Shown: positions 34,259 through 43,609, counted from the stretch's first letter. The stretch: DNA of 64,000 nucleotides from Azonexus sp. R2A61 (GCF_021401135.1 NZ_JACBFO010000003.1:620001-684000); one strand, 5' to 3'. Made by a program: numbers and translations. Notes: generated by a model not told the origin, from the letters alone.

Positions 34259-36664
34259 TCACCAGCGATAGCTGATGCTGCCGATCACTTTGCGTGGCTC
34301 GCCGTAGAAACAACCGTAGGTGCAGCTGGCGATGTAGGTTCTGTCGGTCAGGTTGGTGACGTTCAGCGCGAATTTCCACGGACCGGTCCGATAGCTGGCC
34401 ATGGCGTCGATCAGGGTGAAGCCGGGAACGGTGACGGTCGTTCCTTGTGCCTGGCCGAGCGATTCGTCGAGATAGCGAAGGCCGGCGCCAAGCTTGACGC
34501 CGGCCAGCCCGAATGCGTCCAGCGTGTAGTCGCCCCAGAGCGAGACCTGGTTGTAAGGCGTCGAATTGGAACGTTGTCCTTCCAGCTGCGGCTGCAGCGG
34601 GCTGGCCTTGAGGGTGCGGGCGTCGGTATAGGCGTAGGCGGCGATCAGATTGCCATGGCGGCCAAGCCGGGTGCGCGCTTCCAGTTCGAAACCGCGCGAG
34701 CGGATCCGGCCGGCCTGGATCGAGTAATTGCTGTTGGCGGGATCGGCAACGGTCACGTTGTCCTGAGTCAATTGGTAGATTGCCGCTGAAATCAGCGTAT
34801 CCGAGCCCTTGGGCTGGTAGCGCACCCCGGCTTCGTATTGCTGCCCGGTGGTCGGTTTGAAGCGATTGCCCAGACGATCCTTGCCGTCGGTCGGCTCGAA
34901 GGATTCGCTGAAGCTCACGAAGGGGGCCAATCCGTTGTCCGCCAGGTAGACCAGGCCGGCACGCCCGGTGAAAGCTTGGCTTTTCTCGTTGTCCACCGTC
35001 TTGTCATCCGTGAAGAAAGCTTTTTCGTCGTAGCGCACGTAGTCCTGGCGCCCGCCCAGCAGGACGACCCACCGATCGGCGATCTTCACCTGCTCCTGGG
35101 CGTAGATGCCCAGGCGTTTCATCTTGCTTCTCCACGAGAACGGGGCTGGCGTGGCACTGCCGAGCGCCTTGCCGTAGACCGGGGCGTAGTAGTCCAGATT
35201 GTCCGCGTCGCGGTTGTAGCGTTCGGACTCGTGTTCCGGCAGCGCATAGTCGATACCGATCAAGGCGGTGTGCTGGAACAAGCCGTGCGTCGCCTGGTAC
35301 TGCAACGAACTGTCGGTGGCGATGGCCGATGAGCGGTCCCAGCGATCCTGGGCGCCGCGGTAGGCCGTCGAGCGCTGGTCGCTGCTCAGCCCCCAGCCCC
35401 AGACATAGTTGTATTCGTTTTGCGCGTGGTAGTAGCGCAGGCTGTGCCGGAGCTTCCATTGCGCGTTGAAGGCATGCTCGAAAAGATAACCGACGGAATA
35501 GCGTTCGAGCTTGAATTTATCGTAGCCGGGTTCGCCGGTGAACCGCGTGCGCGAAATCCGGCCGTTGACGTTGTTCAGTACCGTGCCCTCGGCCGGCAAG
35601 CCGTCGACATAGACCGTATGGTCTTTCTGGTAGTCGGCCAGCAGGGTCAGCGAGGTATCGGCATCGGGTTGCCATTTGAGTGCCGGCGCGATGTAGGTCC
35701 GGTTGTCGGGGACATGGTCGATCGCGGTGTCGCTGTCGCGTTTCAGGAAGGTCAGGCGGTACGACCAGTCGCCCTGGCGGTCCAGCGCGCCAGCGAAATC
35801 GCCGGAAACCTGCTTGCGATCGAAGCTGCCCAGTTCGGCATTGAGTTCGCGCAGCGTCTCGGTGCTCGGGCGTTTGCTCACGGTGTTGATCAGCCCGCCG
35901 GGCGCCGCCGATCCATAGAGCACCGATGCAGCGCCCTTGAGCAGTTCGATGCGTTCAAGGCCGTAGGGCTCCTGCTGGCCGTTGTAGTAATTGACGACGT
36001 ACAGGCGGCCGTCGCGGAAGATGCTGCTGTTACCGGTTTTGAAACCGCGCAGGAAGAAGGCGTCGCTGGTCCGGTCCTGGCCTTCGACGCGGTTGACGCC
36101 AGCGACGTAGCCAAACGCGTCCTGCAGGCTTTGCGATTTCAGTGTCTCGATTTCTTCGGCGCCGATGATGGTGATCGATTGCGGCGTCTCGACGATCGGC
36201 GTGTCGGTCTTGGTCGCCGTGGCGCTGCGCCTGGCCGCGTAGCCGTCGAGCGCCCCCCAGGCGTTTTCCCGCTGGGCGTCTGCCGTCACCGTCAACGGCG
36301 CCAGCGTTGCCTCTCCCGGGAACGATGCCGGTGCCTTGCGCAAGGTGTAGGTGCCGGTATCGCTTCTGACCAGTTCCAGCCCGCTGCCGCTCAGGGCCGC
36401 ATGCAGCGCCTGTTCCGGCGACAGCCGGCCGCGCACCGGTGCTGCCTGACGATTGCCGACCAGGGTGCTGTCCACCGTCAGGGCCAGACCGGCGTCGCGG
36501 CCGATCCGGTTCAGCGTCGTGGCCAGCGGGGCGGCGGGAAGGTCGTACGACTGGAGGGCGCCGGTCTGGCCGTGGGCCGTCGGGAGTATGGCGCCGTTGA
36601 GCGCCAGCAGCAGGCTCAGGGCGAGCGGACGCAGGAAGACGGTGGCGGGGCGGCAACGAGGCAT
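34259..36664 (-). CDS. TonB-dependent siderophore receptor, FhuA-like, with signalling domain (receptor 5)
   Basis: An 801-residue receptor. The signal peptide ends THGQT, and the STN domain is about 35-100 (YDLPAAPLATTLNRIGRDAGLALTV). The plug has TDTPIVETPQSITIIGAEEIE, FLRGFKTGNSSIFRDGRLY and ERIELLKGAASVLYGSAAPGGLINTVSKRP. The C-terminus YIASCTYGCFYGEPRKVIGSISYRW closely follows the FhuA wording, including the two cysteines and terminal aromatic residue. It is probably a ferric-hydroxamate transducer. AAGGAG lies seven bases before the ATG at 36664. It is the closest paralogue of receptor 4 in this window. Confidence 0.92.
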   Translation of the reverse strand: MPRCRPATVFLRPLALSLLLALNGAILPTAHGQTGALQSYDLPAAPLATTLNRIGRDAGLALTVDSTLVGNRQAAPVRGRLSPEQALHAALSGSGLELVRSDTGTYTLRKAPASFPGEATLAPLTVTADAQRENAWGALDGYAARRSATATKTDTPIVETPQSITIIGAEEIETLKSQSLQDAFGYVAGVNRVEGQDRTSDAFFLRGFKTGNSSIFRDGRLYVVNYYNGQQEPYGLERIELLKGAASVLYGSAAPGGLINTVSKRPSTETLRELNAELGSFDRKQVSGDFAGALDRQGDWSYRLTFLKRDSDTAIDHVPDNRTYIAPALKWQPDADTSLTLLADYQKDHTVYVDGLPAEGTVLNNVNGRISRTRFTGEPGYDKFKLERYSVGYLFEHAFNAQWKLRHSLRYYHAQNEYNYVWGWGLSSDQRSTAYRGAQDRWDRSSAIATDSSLQYQATHGLFQHTALIGIDYALPEHESERYNRDADNLDYYAPVYGKALGSATPAPFSWRSKMKRLGIYAQEQVKIADRWVVLLGGRQDYVRYDEKAFFTDDKTVDNEKSQAFTGRAGLVYLADNGLAPFVSFSESFEPTDGKDRLGNRFKPTTGQQYEAGVRYQPKGSDTLISAAIYQLTQDNVTVADPANSNYSIQAGRIRSRGFELEARTRLGRHGNLIAAYAYTDARTLKASPLQPQLEGQRSNSTPYNQVSLWGDYTLDAFGLAGVKLGAGLRYLDESLGQAQGTTVTVPGFTLIDAMASYRTGPWKFALNVTNLTDRTYIASCTYGCFYGEPRKVIGSISYRW

Positions 36665-36750
36665 GGGCAAACTCCTTGAATGGGGAAATGAATGACGCTT
36701 CCCTGTTTGCCGAACCACTTCCGGAAAGTGATAGGCCTGCCGCGAAAAAA

Positions 36751-37749
36751 TCAGGGCCCGGGTTTTCCTTCGATGCGGACCAGCCAATCGCCATGTTTGA
36801 CGACGCGCACCGGCAGCGAAGCGGCGAGCGCCGCCAGGGCGCGTTCGCCGTCGTCGAGCGGCAGCGTGCCGGTGACGCGCAGGTCGGCGATCTCCGGCGC
36901 CACGTGCAGCAGGCCGGGCCGGTAGCGCGCCAGTCGGGCGACGACGGTGGCGAGCGGTGCGCCGTCGAGCACCAGCATGCCATCCAGCCAGGCATCGGCA
37001 CCCGTATCGGCGGCCGGTAGGCGGTAGGGCTCATCGGTGGCGATTCGCCACTGCTGGCCGGCGTCGACCCGGCGCTCGGCCGGGCATGGACTGGCCCGGT
37101 CGGTCGGGCAAGGCGCCGGACGCACGAGCACGGCGGATTCGGTGACGGAAAGCTCGGTCGTATCCGCTTCATGGCGGACAACGAAGCGCGTGCCGAGGGC
37201 ATGCAGGCTGCCTTGTGCGGTCAACACCACGAACGGCCGAGTTTCCGCCGGATCGCCATGGGCGGTTTGAACGTGGATTTCCCCCTCGCGCAGGCGGATG
37301 GCGCGGGTTTTTTCGTCGAAATCGAGGTCGACCGCAGTACGGGCGTTGAGCACGATGACGGTATTGTCCGGCAGCGTGAAGGTTCGCCGTTCGCCGGTTC
37401 CGGTACGGTAATCGGCGAGCAGGCCGGCGACCGGCTGGAAACGGTCGAGTACGGCGGCACCCAGGCCGAGCGCCATGCACAGGGTCAGCGGGACGGCCGC
37501 CGTTTTCCACACGGCCTTGCGCCGCGGTTTCGTCAACGTCCGGCGGATGCAAGCCTGGGCCGGCAGATCGGATAGTTCGGCGTCGATGCGGCACAGTTGC
37601 CGCCATGCCCGGGCGTGCTCGGGATGCGCCGCCAGCCAGGCTGCGTGGGCCGTGCGCTCGGTATCTTCGGCGTCGTCCAGGCGCAATTGCCAGGCGATGG
37701 CCTCGTCGAGCACGCGCCGGGAAACCGGCGTGTCGTCGTGCGGTTTCAT
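36751..37749 (-). CDS. FecR-family anti-sigma/signal transducer (unit 5)
   Basis: A 332-residue protein. The cytoplasmic domain is VLDEAIAWQLRLDDAEDTERTAHAAWLAAHPEHARAW, with a helix at about 81-100. The FecR domain is FTLPDNTVIVLNARTAVDLDFDE, RLREGEIHVQTA and LHALGTRFVVRHEAD. An unusual Cys/Pro-rich insert follows (RPAPCPTDRASPCPAERR, about residues 222-239), and the end is LRVTGTLPLDDGERALAAL. The start is four bases after the sigma 5 stop. The insert is not present in the other seven FecR proteins here. Confidence 0.91.
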   Translation of the reverse strand: MKPHDDTPVSRRVLDEAIAWQLRLDDAEDTERTAHAAWLAAHPEHARAWRQLCRIDAELSDLPAQACIRRTLTKPRRKAVWKTAAVPLTLCMALGLGAAVLDRFQPVAGLLADYRTGTGERRTFTLPDNTVIVLNARTAVDLDFDEKTRAIRLREGEIHVQTAHGDPAETRPFVVLTAQGSLHALGTRFVVRHEADTTELSVTESAVLVRPAPCPTDRASPCPAERRVDAGQQWRIATDEPYRLPAADTGADAWLDGMLVLDGAPLATVVARLARYRPGLLHVAPEIADLRVTGTLPLDDGERALAALAASLPVRVVKHGDWLVRIEGKPGP

Positions 37750-37753
37750 CGGA

Positions 37754-38275
37754 TCAGGCGGCAGGGCCGTAGCGCAGTTCGTAGCACTGGCGCGCCACGG
37801 CGGCCAGGTACTGGCGCACGCGCGGCACCGAAACACCGAGCGAGGCAGCGATCTCGCCGTGCGTCAGGCCGTCCAGCCGGCTGTACAGCCAGGCGCTGCG
37901 CGCTTTGGCGGACAGGCCGTCGAGCAGACGGTCCACTTCCATCAGCGCTTCCAGCGCCAGTTGCCGTTGTTCGGGTGATGGCGCCGCACTTTCAGGCTCG
38001 GCGGCTAGCGACGCCAGGTAGGCCCGTTCCAGTTCGCGCCGGCGGAACTGGTCGACGACCAGACCGCGTGCAATGGTGGTCAGGTAGGCGCGCGGTTCAC
38101 GCAAGTCGGCCAGCCTGTCCTGCCGGCTGCCGAGAATGCGCAGGAAGGTGTCGTGGGCGAGATCCGCCGCCTGCTGCCGGCAACCGAGCTTATGGCGCAG
38201 CCAGCCGAGCAGCCAGTGATGGTGGTCGGCATAGAGTTCAGCGACGGGATGGGCAACGGGGTGGGTGGCAGACAC
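37754..38275 (-). CDS. ECF sigma factor, FecI-like (sigma 5)
   Basis: A 173-residue factor with a duplicated start motif HPVAHPVAELYADHHHWLLGWLRHKLGCRQQAADLAHDTFLRIL and region 4 LSAKARSAWLYSRLDGLTHGEIAASLGVSVPRVRQYLAAV. The start is a GTG with GGAG six bases upstream. The repeated HPVA is a small in-frame duplication relative to sigma 4 and sigma 6. The promoter and leader are nearly identical to those of sigma 6. Confidence 0.92.
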   Translation of the reverse strand: MSATHPVAHPVAELYADHHHWLLGWLRHKLGCRQQAADLAHDTFLRILGSRQDRLADLREPRAYLTTIARGLVVDQFRRRELERAYLASLAAEPESAAPSPEQRQLALEALMEVDRLLDGLSAKARSAWLYSRLDGLTHGEIAASLGVSVPRVRQYLAAVARQCYELRYGPAA

Positions 38276-38302
38276 GGGCGACTCCGGCTATGACGAGACC
38301 GT

Positions 38303-38376
38303 TGGCTGGCTACCCGGAGGATGGCTGGCTATCGAGAATTGTTCTTATTTTCGGGTCGACCGCAGGCTGGCGTCAA
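38303..38376 (-). promoter_or_regulatory. Iron-regulated promoter and leader repeats of sigma 5
   Basis: Minus strand: -35 TTGACG (38371-38376), 18 bp spacer holding a half palindrome (TGCGGTCGACC), -10 GAAAAT (38347-38352). Fur box GAGAATTGTTCTTATT is at 38334-38349 (plus-strand reading). TGGCTGGCTA is at 38303-38312 and 38322-38331. CCGGAGG (38314-38320) can pair, in RNA, with the Shine-Dalgarno copy at 38282-38287. Confidence 0.8.
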
Positions 38377-38408
38377 ATCCTGATTCGATGCAGTGCCGAC
38401 ATTGTCAG

Positions 38409-39617
38409 TCAGGAAGGCTTGCTTGCGCGCATTCGACGTGCCCGCCGCTTCTTCCACCACAGGTAGATGCCGGTGACCGACAGCATGGCGACGATCATCC
38501 CGATCGCCGTCGCTGCGAGGCGGTAAGGCATTCCCCAGAGATGGGCGAGATGCAGCGTCAGCAGCCAGGTGCTGACGGTATCGCCACCGGCAGCGCCGGT
38601 CGGGAGGAAAACGCCGAGTTGGCGACCGTCGTTGGCGTCGAAGACGACCGTGGTGTTGCCACGTTTTTCGTTGACGTCCAGTTGGCTGCGCACGCGGTAA
38701 TGGAAGCTCGCACTCCGCGGGTCGTAACGCAGGCTGCTTTCTTCGTGGACGATGAAACCGCGCGTCCGGCTTTCGGCCGCCATCAGTTGCCGCGCGCGTG
38801 CCAGTGCCGCCGGCCAGGCCAGTCCCGGTTGCGGCTGTGCCCGTGGGAGGCGCGGCGCCAGCGTTCTCGGTTCCGCTTGATGATCGAACAGCGAATTCAT
38901 GACTGGCGTATAGACCTCCGGCAGGTTGAAGGCGACACTGCTCCAGGCGAAGACGAAGAGTAGTGCCCATGGCCACAGCCCGCCGGCACGATGGAGGTCG
39001 TAATGGCGTTTGTAGCTGCCGGCCTGCCAGCGCAGCTTCCAGGCCGGTCCCCAGCGGCGCAGCCAGTTGCGCCAGCCGGCATTGGCCGGGCGTCGGGCGG
39101 GGGCCGGAAAGGTCAGCCAGGCCCCGGCGAAGCAGTCGATTGTCCAAAGCAGCGCGACGATACCGAGCAGCAGCTTGCCCGTCTTGCCCAGGGCGAGCGA
39201 GCGATGCAGTTCGTACAGGAACGGCGCCAGATTGTGGATGCCTTCGCCGATCTCCCCGTGGTGGCGGGCGCCGAGCAGTTTGCCGGTGTAACGGTCGACG
39301 AAGACCGTGTCGACCGCGAGCGGTTTTCCGTCGCTGGCTTGCAGCCAGAAGACGGCCGCGCGGTCCGCTCGGCCGTGCAAGGTCAAATAATGGATGCTGG
39401 CTTGCGGATAGTGTTCGAGCACCGCAGCCCGCAACTGCAGCGGGTCGAGCGGCGCCTGCCCGTCGCTCGGCGGGACGATCCGCAGCCAGCCGGGATTGAC
39501 CGCCGCATCGATCTCTTCGTACCAGACCAGCAGGCTGCCGGTCAGCCCGGCGACGACCAGAAACAGGGCCATCGTCAGGCCGACGACCCGGTGCAGGACG
39601 ACGATCGACCGCCGCAT
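38409..39617 (-). CDS. PepSY-domain transmembrane protein (unit 6)
   Basis: A 402-residue membrane protein: helix 1 with LHRVVGLTMALFLVVAGLTGSLLVWYEEID, a first periplasmic PepSY region (about 50-130), ELHRSLALGKTGKLLLGIVALLWTIDCFAGAWLTF, the haem-ligand-like KRHYDLHRAGGLWPWALLFVFAWSSVAF, a second PepSY region (about 270-350), and a last helix GMIVAMLSVTGIYLWWKKR. This is the shorter, four-helix form of the family. It starts five bases after the receptor 6 stop, so it probably handles the ligand imported by that receptor by reducing the iron. Confidence 0.87.
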   Translation of the reverse strand: MRRSIVVLHRVVGLTMALFLVVAGLTGSLLVWYEEIDAAVNPGWLRIVPPSDGQAPLDPLQLRAAVLEHYPQASIHYLTLHGRADRAAVFWLQASDGKPLAVDTVFVDRYTGKLLGARHHGEIGEGIHNLAPFLYELHRSLALGKTGKLLLGIVALLWTIDCFAGAWLTFPAPARRPANAGWRNWLRRWGPAWKLRWQAGSYKRHYDLHRAGGLWPWALLFVFAWSSVAFNLPEVYTPVMNSLFDHQAEPRTLAPRLPRAQPQPGLAWPAALARARQLMAAESRTRGFIVHEESSLRYDPRSASFHYRVRSQLDVNEKRGNTTVVFDANDGRQLGVFLPTGAAGGDTVSTWLLTLHLAHLWGMPYRLAATAIGMIVAMLSVTGIYLWWKKRRARRMRASKPS

Positions 39618-39622
39618 CGGGA

Positions 39623-41869
39623 TCAGAAGCGGGCGCTCAGGCCGATCCGGAATTCGCGTCCCGGTTCGCGCGAGCCGACGACGCCGGCGAAGCCCGGAAT
39701 GTGCTGGAAGTCCTCGGTGGTCGCGTGGTCGAGATAGTCCTTGTCGAACAGATTCCTGATGCTGATGCTGAGCGTGTAGTCGTCGCGGCCGGTCGGACGC
39801 CAGCGGGCATAGACGTCATGCACGCCGTAGCCCGGCTTGTCGACCCGGCCGACGCTGGTCCATTGGTCGTCGATACCGCGCACGAAACGCCCCTGCCAAC
39901 CCATGTCGACCCGCTCGCTCATCGCGTAATCCGCGCTGGCGGTGACCGTGTTGCCCTGGCTGATGCCGAGGCCGTTGTGGGCATAGCCGTTGGGGACCTC
40001 GTCGTTCAGCGTGAGCAAATTGCGGTGGTAGTTGATGGCCAGGCTGAGGCGCTGCCAGCGGTAACCGGCATGCAGCAGGAAGCCGCGTGAGCGGAGTTCG
40101 CCGACGTTTTCGTAACGGCTCGGGTTACCGAGCGGGTCCAGAATGGCATTGTCGATCCGGGTGTCGTACACCTTGCCGCCGAAGCGCAGGTGATCGTCGT
40201 TTTCGTATTCGAAGCCGAGCTCCGACGAGCGCGCCTTCTCGGCCTTCAGTCCGGGTGCGTTGGTTGCCACCGACATCTTGAAGGCATCCATGTTGCCCGG
40301 CCCGCGCAGCGAACGCGAATGGCCGGCGAGCAGCAGCAGTTCCGGGGTCAGCGCGTAACTGAAGCCGATGTTCGGGCTGTAGCCGCTGGCGGTCAGCCGG
40401 CTGCCGCTGTCGTCGACCACTTCGTAGCGGTCGTGGCGGACGCCGACGTCCATGTGCAGCGGTTCGGCCAACTGGATGCGATCCTGGACGAAGAAACCCT
40501 GTACCTTGCCGTGGCCGTTCTCTTCGTGCGGGTTGGCCAGCGAGCCGGCGTTGACCTTGTCCCGGCGGTAGTCGGTGCCATAGGTCAGGCGATGGTTGGC
40601 GAAACTGCTGGTATTGCGCAGGTCGAAGCCGGTCGATTCCATCTGGGCGAGATAGACGCCCCAGCGGCCGATCACGTTCTGCTGGAAGTCGGTGTTCGTC
40701 CGGTAGACGTTGCCGGCCAGGTCAATCAGCGGATTCTCCGATTTCCAGGTGTAGCCGGCATTCCAGGTCTTGCGCTCGCTGCGCATCGGGTAGGCCGGAT
40801 TCCATGCGCTGCGCACCCATTGCGGACGCTGGTTGCGCATGCCTTGGTTGTCGTGCCGGTCGTAGGTCAGGCGGAGGGTCTGTTCGCGCGTCAGTTTGCC
40901 GACGATCTTGAAGAAGCTCGATTCCTGTTCGGAGCCCGTGCTATAGACCTGCTTGCCGCCGCCATCCTTGTAGTCGCTCTGATCGAGGCGGGTCAGCGAA
41001 GCCATGCCCGACCAATTGTCGCCGAGGCGGCCGAAGAGCGTGGTGTGCGCCTTGTAGCCTTCGGCGTTGCTGGTGTATTCCCCCTTGACCAGGGCACCGG
41101 CCCGTTCTCCCTGGCGCAGCATTTCCTCCGGGTCCTTGGTGATGAAGCGGACGGCGCCGCCGAGCGCACCGGGGCCGGCCGTGGCGTCGACGACGCCGGG
41201 CATGATCTCGACCCGGCTGATCAACTCCGGTTCGAGCTGCAGCCGGCCGGCATGGTGAAAGCCGCGGTTGCCCTGGACCGTGCCGTCGATTGAGACGCTG
41301 ACCAGGGTGTCCTCGATGCCGCGCACGAAGATCTTCTGGGCGATGCCGTGGCCGCCGCCGACCGCGACTTCCGGCTGGCCGGCGAAGATGTCCTCGAGGT
41401 CGTTGGCGGCATAACGTTGCAGCGTCTTGGCATTGACCCGGCCCGGCGTTGCGGCGCTGCCGGCGAGGCCGGCGGTGACCCGGACCGGCGCCAGGGTTGC
41501 TTCGCCACTGGTGGGTGCCGGGATCGCGCGGCGCAGCCCGTACTTGCCGCTGGCATCGCGGAAGCCTTCGAGGCCGCTGCCGTCGAGCAGACGGTCGAGG
41601 CCTTCCTGTGGGGTGTAGGTGCCGCGCAGTCCGGCGCTGTTCAGGCCGCTCACCAGCTCGCTGGGGAAGGCGAGCAGGATGCCGGCTTCACGGCCGAAGC
41701 GATTGAGCGCGTTTTCCAGCGAACCGGGGCCGATGTCGTATTTCTTGTGGGTGCTTGCCGCACTGCTGGCGGTGCCGTCGGCATGGGCCGCCGGTGCCAG
41801 CGCGGTGCTCGTCATGAGGGCGACGGCAACGCCAAGCAGCGTGCGGCGGAAGGGATGGTCTTGAGTCAT
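39623..41869 (-). CDS. TonB-dependent receptor with signalling domain, haem/hemoprotein-like barrel class (receptor 6)
   Basis: A 748-residue receptor. The signal peptide ends APAAHADG, and the STN domain is about 42-105 (YDIGPGSLENALNRFGREAGILLAF). The plug differs from the other seven: it lacks the SV-type RETPQ motif and instead has LQRYAANDLEDIFAGQPEV, IFVRGIEDTLVSVSIDGTVQGNRG and ISRVEIMPGVVDATAGPGALGGAVRFITKDP. The barrel ends FRIGLSARF. That wording is closer to haemoglobin/transferrin-type receptors than to siderophore receptors, yet the usual FRAP-NPNL signature is not seen (SRSLRGPGNMDAF stands near its place). The ligand is therefore open. It is followed by a PepSY gene. Confidence 0.85.
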   Translation of the reverse strand: MTQDHPFRRTLLGVAVALMTSTALAPAAHADGTASSAASTHKKYDIGPGSLENALNRFGREAGILLAFPSELVSGLNSAGLRGTYTPQEGLDRLLDGSGLEGFRDASGKYGLRRAIPAPTSGEATLAPVRVTAGLAGSAATPGRVNAKTLQRYAANDLEDIFAGQPEVAVGGGHGIAQKIFVRGIEDTLVSVSIDGTVQGNRGFHHAGRLQLEPELISRVEIMPGVVDATAGPGALGGAVRFITKDPEEMLRQGERAGALVKGEYTSNAEGYKAHTTLFGRLGDNWSGMASLTRLDQSDYKDGGGKQVYSTGSEQESSFFKIVGKLTREQTLRLTYDRHDNQGMRNQRPQWVRSAWNPAYPMRSERKTWNAGYTWKSENPLIDLAGNVYRTNTDFQQNVIGRWGVYLAQMESTGFDLRNTSSFANHRLTYGTDYRRDKVNAGSLANPHEENGHGKVQGFFVQDRIQLAEPLHMDVGVRHDRYEVVDDSGSRLTASGYSPNIGFSYALTPELLLLAGHSRSLRGPGNMDAFKMSVATNAPGLKAEKARSSELGFEYENDDHLRFGGKVYDTRIDNAILDPLGNPSRYENVGELRSRGFLLHAGYRWQRLSLAINYHRNLLTLNDEVPNGYAHNGLGISQGNTVTASADYAMSERVDMGWQGRFVRGIDDQWTSVGRVDKPGYGVHDVYARWRPTGRDDYTLSISIRNLFDKDYLDHATTEDFQHIPGFAGVVGSREPGREFRIGLSARF

Positions 41870-41961
41870 GATCGAATCCTTGAATGGGGTGGCAAGCATC
41901 GAGGCTTACCCTCCATGTCTCTTCAGATCCGCAAACAGCTCAGCCCGGCGAAAATATTTTT

Positions 41962-43011
41962 CTAGCTGCGGTGCGCCGGTCTGACCGTCGCCCAGTAACG
42001 CGTCACGTAATGAATCTCGACCGGCAGCGTGCTGCGCAGCGCGTCGAGGATGCGCTCCGGCTCGGCCAGCGGGAAGGAGCCGGAGATTCGCAACTCGGCG
42101 ATCGCCGGGTCGCAGCGCAGGCGGCCGCGGCGGTGGCGGTCGAGTTCGGCGACGAAATCGGCGAGACGCATCCGGCTGGCGACCAGCATCCCGTCCTGCC
42201 AGGCGATCCGGTCGGCATCGGCGGGGCCGGTGGCGAGTACCGCCGGCTCGGCGAATTCGGCGCTTTCGCCAGCGTCGACCGTCAGCCTGCGCTGGTCGGC
42301 GGTCGGCCGAATCTCGACCGCGCCGGCGAAGACATCGAGACGTGTGCGGTCGGCGTGCAGGCGCACCGCGAAGCGAGTGCCGATCGGCACCAGTTCGCCG
42401 TGCGGCGTCTTCACCACAAAACGACGGGCCGGTGCATACGCCTCGTCGCGGCCGGTATCGACGAGGATTTCACCGCGCAGCAACTGCACCTCGCGGGTTT
42501 TTGCCGAAAAAGCGATATTGACCGCGGTATCGCTGTTGAGCAGCAAGCGGCTGCCGTCGGCCAGTTGCAGGCGACGACGTTCGCCGGTGGCGCTGCGCTC
42601 GTCGGCGACCCAGACCGGCCATGGCGTGTGTCGGTGCGCCGCCAGCAGGGTGCCGCCGGTGAACAAGGCACCGACCAGCAGCTTGATCGCCTGCCGCCGC
42701 TTGGGCGAGGCCGGCTGGGTCAGCGCCGCCTGTGCCAGCGCCGAACCGAGCGGCGAGGCGAGGTGGCCGAAACGGGCATTGACCGCTTCGATGTGCCGCC
42801 AGGCCCGCTCGTGCGCCGGATCGGCCTGTCGCCAGCGGTCGAAGCCCTCGTGGAGGGCGGCATCGGTGCCGGCGGCCTGCAGGTCGATCAGCCAGGCGAC
42901 CGCCTGCCGGGCCACTTGCGGAGAAATCTCGGGAATCCTGCGGTCGACCGGGGGAAATGGGGAAAATCCCTGGGCCGGCGGGGTTTTCGGGGGCATCGAT
43001 TGGCTGCGCAT
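41962..43011 (-). CDS. FecR-family anti-sigma/signal transducer (unit 6)
   Basis: A 349-residue protein. An extra Pro-rich N-terminus (residues 1-30) contains the codons PPVDRR, written by a copy of the dispersed palindrome at 42939-42950. DUF4880 follows (ARQAVAWLIDLQAAG ... ERAWRHIEAVNARFG), with a helix at about 108-125. The FecR domain is LQLADGSRLLLNSDTAVNIAFS, LLRGEILVDTGRDEA and LVPIGTRFAVRLHAD, and the C-terminus is LRISGSFPLAEPERILDALR. The ATG at 43011 overlaps the sigma 6 stop (ATGA). A shorter start at 42996 is possible. Confidence 0.91.
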   Translation of the reverse strand: MRSQSMPPKTPPAQGFSPFPPVDRRIPEISPQVARQAVAWLIDLQAAGTDAALHEGFDRWRQADPAHERAWRHIEAVNARFGHLASPLGSALAQAALTQPASPKRRQAIKLLVGALFTGGTLLAAHRHTPWPVWVADERSATGERRRLQLADGSRLLLNSDTAVNIAFSAKTREVQLLRGEILVDTGRDEAYAPARRFVVKTPHGELVPIGTRFAVRLHADRTRLDVFAGAVEIRPTADQRRLTVDAGESAEFAEPAVLATGPADADRIAWQDGMLVASRMRLADFVAELDRHRRGRLRCDPAIAELRISGSFPLAEPERILDALRSTLPVEIHYVTRYWATVRPAHRS

Positions 43012-43508
43012 CAATCCACCGCCAGCGCGAAATAGCATTGCGCCGCCGCCTTGGTCAGGTAGCGCTTCACCGAGCTGAGCGAGATGTTCAGTTCGGCGGC
43101 GATGTCGGCGTGGCTCATGCCATCCAGTTGGGCGTGCAGGAAACAGCGTTTGACGACGCTTGGCAGACCGTCCAGGAAGCGGTCGATCTCGACCAGGGTT
43201 TCGATCAGGCTAGCCTTTTCCTCGGCCGAGGGCTCGATCGCTTCCGGCCAGTGCGCCAGGGTTTCCAGGAACGCCCGCTCGATCCTTTCGTGGCGCCAGT
43301 GATTCGACAGCACACGCCGCGCGACGGTGGTCAGAAAGGCGCGTGGCTCTGACAGGGGCGGTATCTCGTCGTGGTTGAGCAGGCGGAGGAAGGTGTCGTG
43401 GGCGAGGTCGGCGGCCTGGTGGGTGCAGCCGAGCTTCTTGCGCAGCCAGGCGTGCAGCCAGCGGTGGTGCTCGGTGTAGAGGGTGGCGACGGGGTGGGCA
43501 GCGGACAC
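43011..43508 (-). CDS. ECF sigma factor, FecI-like (sigma 6)
   Basis: A 165-residue factor: TLYTEHHRWLHAWLRKKLGCTHQAADLAHDTFLRLL and, in region 4, LPSVVKRCFLHAQLDGMSHADIAAELNISLSSVKRYLTKA. A GTG start at 43508 with GGAG six bases upstream is preferred to the TTG at 43523. It shares its upstream region almost base for base with sigma 5. Confidence 0.92.
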   Translation of the reverse strand: MSAAHPVATLYTEHHRWLHAWLRKKLGCTHQAADLAHDTFLRLLNHDEIPPLSEPRAFLTTVARRVLSNHWRHERIERAFLETLAHWPEAIEPSAEEKASLIETLVEIDRFLDGLPSVVKRCFLHAQLDGMSHADIAAELNISLSSVKRYLTKAAAQCYFALAVD

Positions 43509-43535
43509 GGGCGACTCCGGCAATGACGAGACCGT

Positions 43536-43609
43536 TGGCTGGCTACCCGGAGGATGGCTGGCTATCGAGAATTGTTCTTATTTTCGGGTCGACCGCAGGC
43601 CGGCGTCAA
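43536..43609 (-). promoter_or_regulatory. Iron-regulated promoter and leader repeats of sigma 6
   Basis: Minus strand: -35 TTGACG (43604-43609), 18 bp spacer with a half palindrome (43587-43597), -10 GAAAAT (43580-43585). Fur box GAGAATTGTTCTTATT is at 43567-43582 (plus-strand reading). TGGCTGGCTA is at 43536-43545 and 43555-43564. Confidence 0.8.
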
